NCBI GenBank assembly: GCA_943372515.1 | Contig: CALRYY010000062.1 | Coordinates: 1-23,937, forward strand | From: RAM1 sp943372515 | GTDB lineage: Bacteria > Pseudomonadota > Gammaproteobacteria > Burkholderiales > Burkholderiaceae_C | Reading direction: 5' to 3' | DNA: 23,937 nucleotides | Shown: positions 22,163-23,937 of the stretch, one piece after another | How positions within the stretch are numbered: position 1 is the stretch's first letter | How the letters are laid out: each line of letters starts with the position of its first letter | Position numbers and translations under genes: made by a program | Notes under the pieces: model-generated | What the model was told of the DNA's origin: nothing | Database searches by the model: none | The model's input: the letters and a program-made list of their open reading frames with translations, nothing else

Positions 22163-23568
22163 AGCGCTTCATTGCATTGGCAGCTGCCCTGTTGCTGGCC
22201 GGCTGCGCCAGCGTCACACCCGATGGCGGCATGGCTGAGGTGGGCGACCTGACGCGCGGCAAGACCGCCGGGGTCGACGCAACGCTGGCGCGCGGCGCGA
22301 CCGCTGAAACACAACAGGCCGTCGCTGCGCTGCTGGCCCAACCGGTCACAGCCGAAGCCGCCGTGCGCATCGCCTTGCTGAACAACCCGCAGCTGCACGC
22401 CTCCATAGCGGCCTTGGGCATCAGCGACGCCGAGCGTGTGCAGGCCGGCAGCCTGCCCAACCCGCACTTTGCGATGGGCCGATTTACCGAAGGCAGCAAG
22501 GTCGAGATCGAACGCTTCCTGAAGTTCGATGTACTGGGCTTGCTGACGCTGCCCTGGCGCGCGCAGTGGGCCGGCCAGCAAAGCGAGCTGGCGCGCCTGC
22601 AGGCCGCGCAAGACGTGGTGCGCACCGCCGCAGACACACGCCGCGCGTGGATCCGCGCCGTAGCCGCGCAGCAAACGGCGCAGTACATGCGCGACGTGAA
22701 AGAAGCCGCCGAGGCCAGTGCGGAACTAGCCCGGCGCATGACGCGCGTGGGCAACTTCAGCCGCCTGCAGCAGGCCCGCGAGCAGGCACTGCTGGCCGAC
22801 GCAACAGCCAAGCTGGCCCGCGCCGAACAGGCCGCCCTGGCCAGCCGCGAACAGCTCACCCGGCTGATGGGCCTGTGGGGCGCGCAGACGATTTTCACGT
22901 TGCCCGAGCGCCTGCCCGACCTGCCCAAGAACTTGCAGGCGCCGCAGGACATGGAGGCCCGGGCGTTACGTGAGCGGCTGGACGTGCGCGCAGCGCAGCT
23001 GGAGGCCCGCTACGTGGCCCAATCGCTGGGCTACACACGCGCCACTGGCTTCATCAATGCGCTGGACATCGGCTATGCGCGAAACACCACGTTCAACAAC
23101 GCCACAGGCGAACGCGAAACCAAGAAGGGCTTTGAGCTGGAGCTGCCCCTGCCGATCTTTGACTGGGGCCAGGGCCGCAATGCACGGGCCGAGGGCATGT
23201 ACCTGCAGTCTGCCGCGCGCGTGCGCGCCGTGGCCGTGCAGGCCCGCAGCGAAGCGCGCGAGGCCTACCACGGCTGGCGCACCGCACACGACCTGGCAAA
23301 GCATTACCGGGACGAGGTAGTGCCGCTGCGCAAGTTCATCACCGACGAAGTGGTGCTGCGCTACAACGGCATGCTGGCCAGTGTGTGGGACCTGCTGGGC
23401 GACGTGCGCATGAACATCGCCGCGGTCAACGCAAGCATTGAGGCGCAGCGTGACTTCTGGATTGCTGATACGGACCTGCAACTTGTGTTGACCGGGACTT
23501 CGCCGGGTGGGTTGTCTGCGTTGACTTCTGTCTCGCTGCCTGGTGGCGGTGAAGCTGGGGGGCACTAG
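22159..23568 (+). CDS. TolC-family outer-membrane efflux lipoprotein (CusC/CzcC-like)
   Basis: The 469-residue product has a lipoprotein signal with lipobox LLAGC (Cys16) and two OEP repeats of long coiled-coil helices. The first includes AVRIALLNNPQLHASIAALGISDAERVQAGSLPNP, and the second includes RALRERLDVRAAQLEARYV and a beta segment with FELELPLPIFDWGQGRNARAEG. It would form the trimeric outer-membrane channel of a tripartite RND efflux pump. Membrane-fusion and RND pump genes are expected downstream beyond the window, though a 300-bp structured element follows first. ATG 22159 overlaps the preceding stop. Context (CadR regulator, CDF, Cys- and His-rich exported proteins) suggests heavy-metal rather than drug export. 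Confidence 0.92.
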   Translation: MKRFIALAAALLLAGCASVTPDGGMAEVGDLTRGKTAGVDATLARGATAETQQAVAALLAQPVTAEAAVRIALLNNPQLHASIAALGISDAERVQAGSLPNPHFAMGRFTEGSKVEIERFLKFDVLGLLTLPWRAQWAGQQSELARLQAAQDVVRTAADTRRAWIRAVAAQQTAQYMRDVKEAAEASAELARRMTRVGNFSRLQQAREQALLADATAKLARAEQAALASREQLTRLMGLWGAQTIFTLPERLPDLPKNLQAPQDMEARALRERLDVRAAQLEARYVAQSLGYTRATGFINALDIGYARNTTFNNATGERETKKGFELELPLPIFDWGQGRNARAEGMYLQSAARVRAVAVQARSEAREAYHGWRTAHDLAKHYRDEVVPLRKFITDEVVLRYNGMLASVWDLLGDVRMNIAAVNASIEAQRDFWIADTDLQLVLTGTSPGGLSALTSVSLPGGGEAGGH

Positions 23569-23599
23569 CGATGGGAACCTTAGGCTGTTGCACCTCGCG

Positions 23600-23908
23600 G
23601 CAAAGGCGTGCGCGGACACCCGTCAACGCTTCACTAAAGCGGTCGCCTGCGGCGACTGCCTTGGCCTTGCAGGCCGCTCCGGGCCAGAGGCCCTCCTGCT
23701 CGCCAGGCACAAACAGTCCGCAGGGACTGTTTGTGTCCGGGCTCGCCTGCTCGGTCTTGCGGCCCGCCGCGGAACTCGCTGCGCGCTGCGCGCTACGCTC
23801 AAACAGCCGCGGCAATCTAGTCAACGTGCGCGCTTCGCGCGTGGCCGCAAGCCCTGCGCTGCTCAGCGCTTTAGAGGCGCATTGCCGGGTGTCCGCGCAC
23901 GCCTTTGC
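23600..23908. repeat. Hairpin-dense intergenic element with 23-bp terminal inverted repeats
   Basis: Positions 23600-23622 and 23886-23908 are perfect 23-bp inverted repeats bounding about 309 bp. A second, inner inverted pair is CTAAAGCG (23634-23641) with CGCTTTAG (23867-23874). Inside are several more hairpins: GTCGCC/GGCGAC (23642-23656), a 12-bp stem CACAAACAGTCC/GGACTGTTTGTG with loop GCAG (23708-23735), and GCGCTG/CAGCGC (23856-23869). There is no credible gene in 23569-23937; the minus-strand frame at 23426-23824 overlaps the efflux gene and looks non-coding. It may be a miniature mobile element or a structured RNA region. Confidence 0.7.
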
Positions 23909-23937
23909 AGAGGCAGACTTGGCGCACCACTGGTGGC

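Noticed and set aside
1..23937. tRNA, rRNA, riboswitch, CRISPR, complete insertion sequence or prophage genes
   Set aside because: Scanned by eye on both strands; no convincing example was seen.

Overview
The window looks like chromosomal DNA from a GC-rich betaproteobacterium, most likely of the Comamonadaceae (Acidovorax, Hydrogenophaga or Rhodoferax type). This rests on codon use, SlyX and DUF502 family members, a CadR/PbrR-type regulator beside a DUF3703 gene, and REP-like palindromes. No rRNA, tRNA, CRISPR array or complete insertion sequence was found.

Layout. (1) 1-6891, all minus strand: a very large RTX (Ca2+-binding repeat) protein gene that runs off the left edge. It is preceded by a tandem array of small paralogous genes (A, an inactivated B, and C) alternating with eroded remnants of other RTX genes. 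The stretch around 4.2-6.5 kb is visibly more AT-rich than the rest. (2) 6974-11840: slyX, an enolase-superfamily enzyme, a DUF502 membrane protein, a catalase-like heme protein and an acyl-CoA synthetase. (3) 11975-17280, plus strand: an amidase, then a compact unit of GntR/FCD regulator, substrate-binding protein, two permeases and an ATPase, which is a complete polar amino-acid-type ABC importer. (4) 17303-17808: a YoeB/YefM toxin-antitoxin pair. (5) 17866-19683: an uncharacterised protein, a lipoprotein glycerophosphodiesterase and a small unknown protein. (6) 19710-23568: a heavy-metal resistance region with a CadR/PbrR-like MerR regulator, a classic 19-bp-spaced MerR promoter, a CDF-type transporter, a DUF3703 protein, two small exported proteins (one Cys-rich) and a TolC-family outer-membrane lipoprotein that probably starts an RND efflux operon. 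The window ends in a hairpin-dense element bounded by 23-bp perfect inverted repeats.

The most novel-looking part is the RTX locus. The repeated order [RTX C-terminal end ...ALAA-stop] - about 68 nt - [small gene starting M-x-F-x-N-E] suggests an RTX effector family with dedicated small partner genes, possibly immunity proteins, that has expanded and decayed by tandem duplication. The surviving RTX gene also has an 11-G homopolymer right at its ribosome-binding site, which could make its expression phase-variable. The functional reading is inference; the repeats, frameshift, nonsense codon, remnants and G-tract are directly visible.
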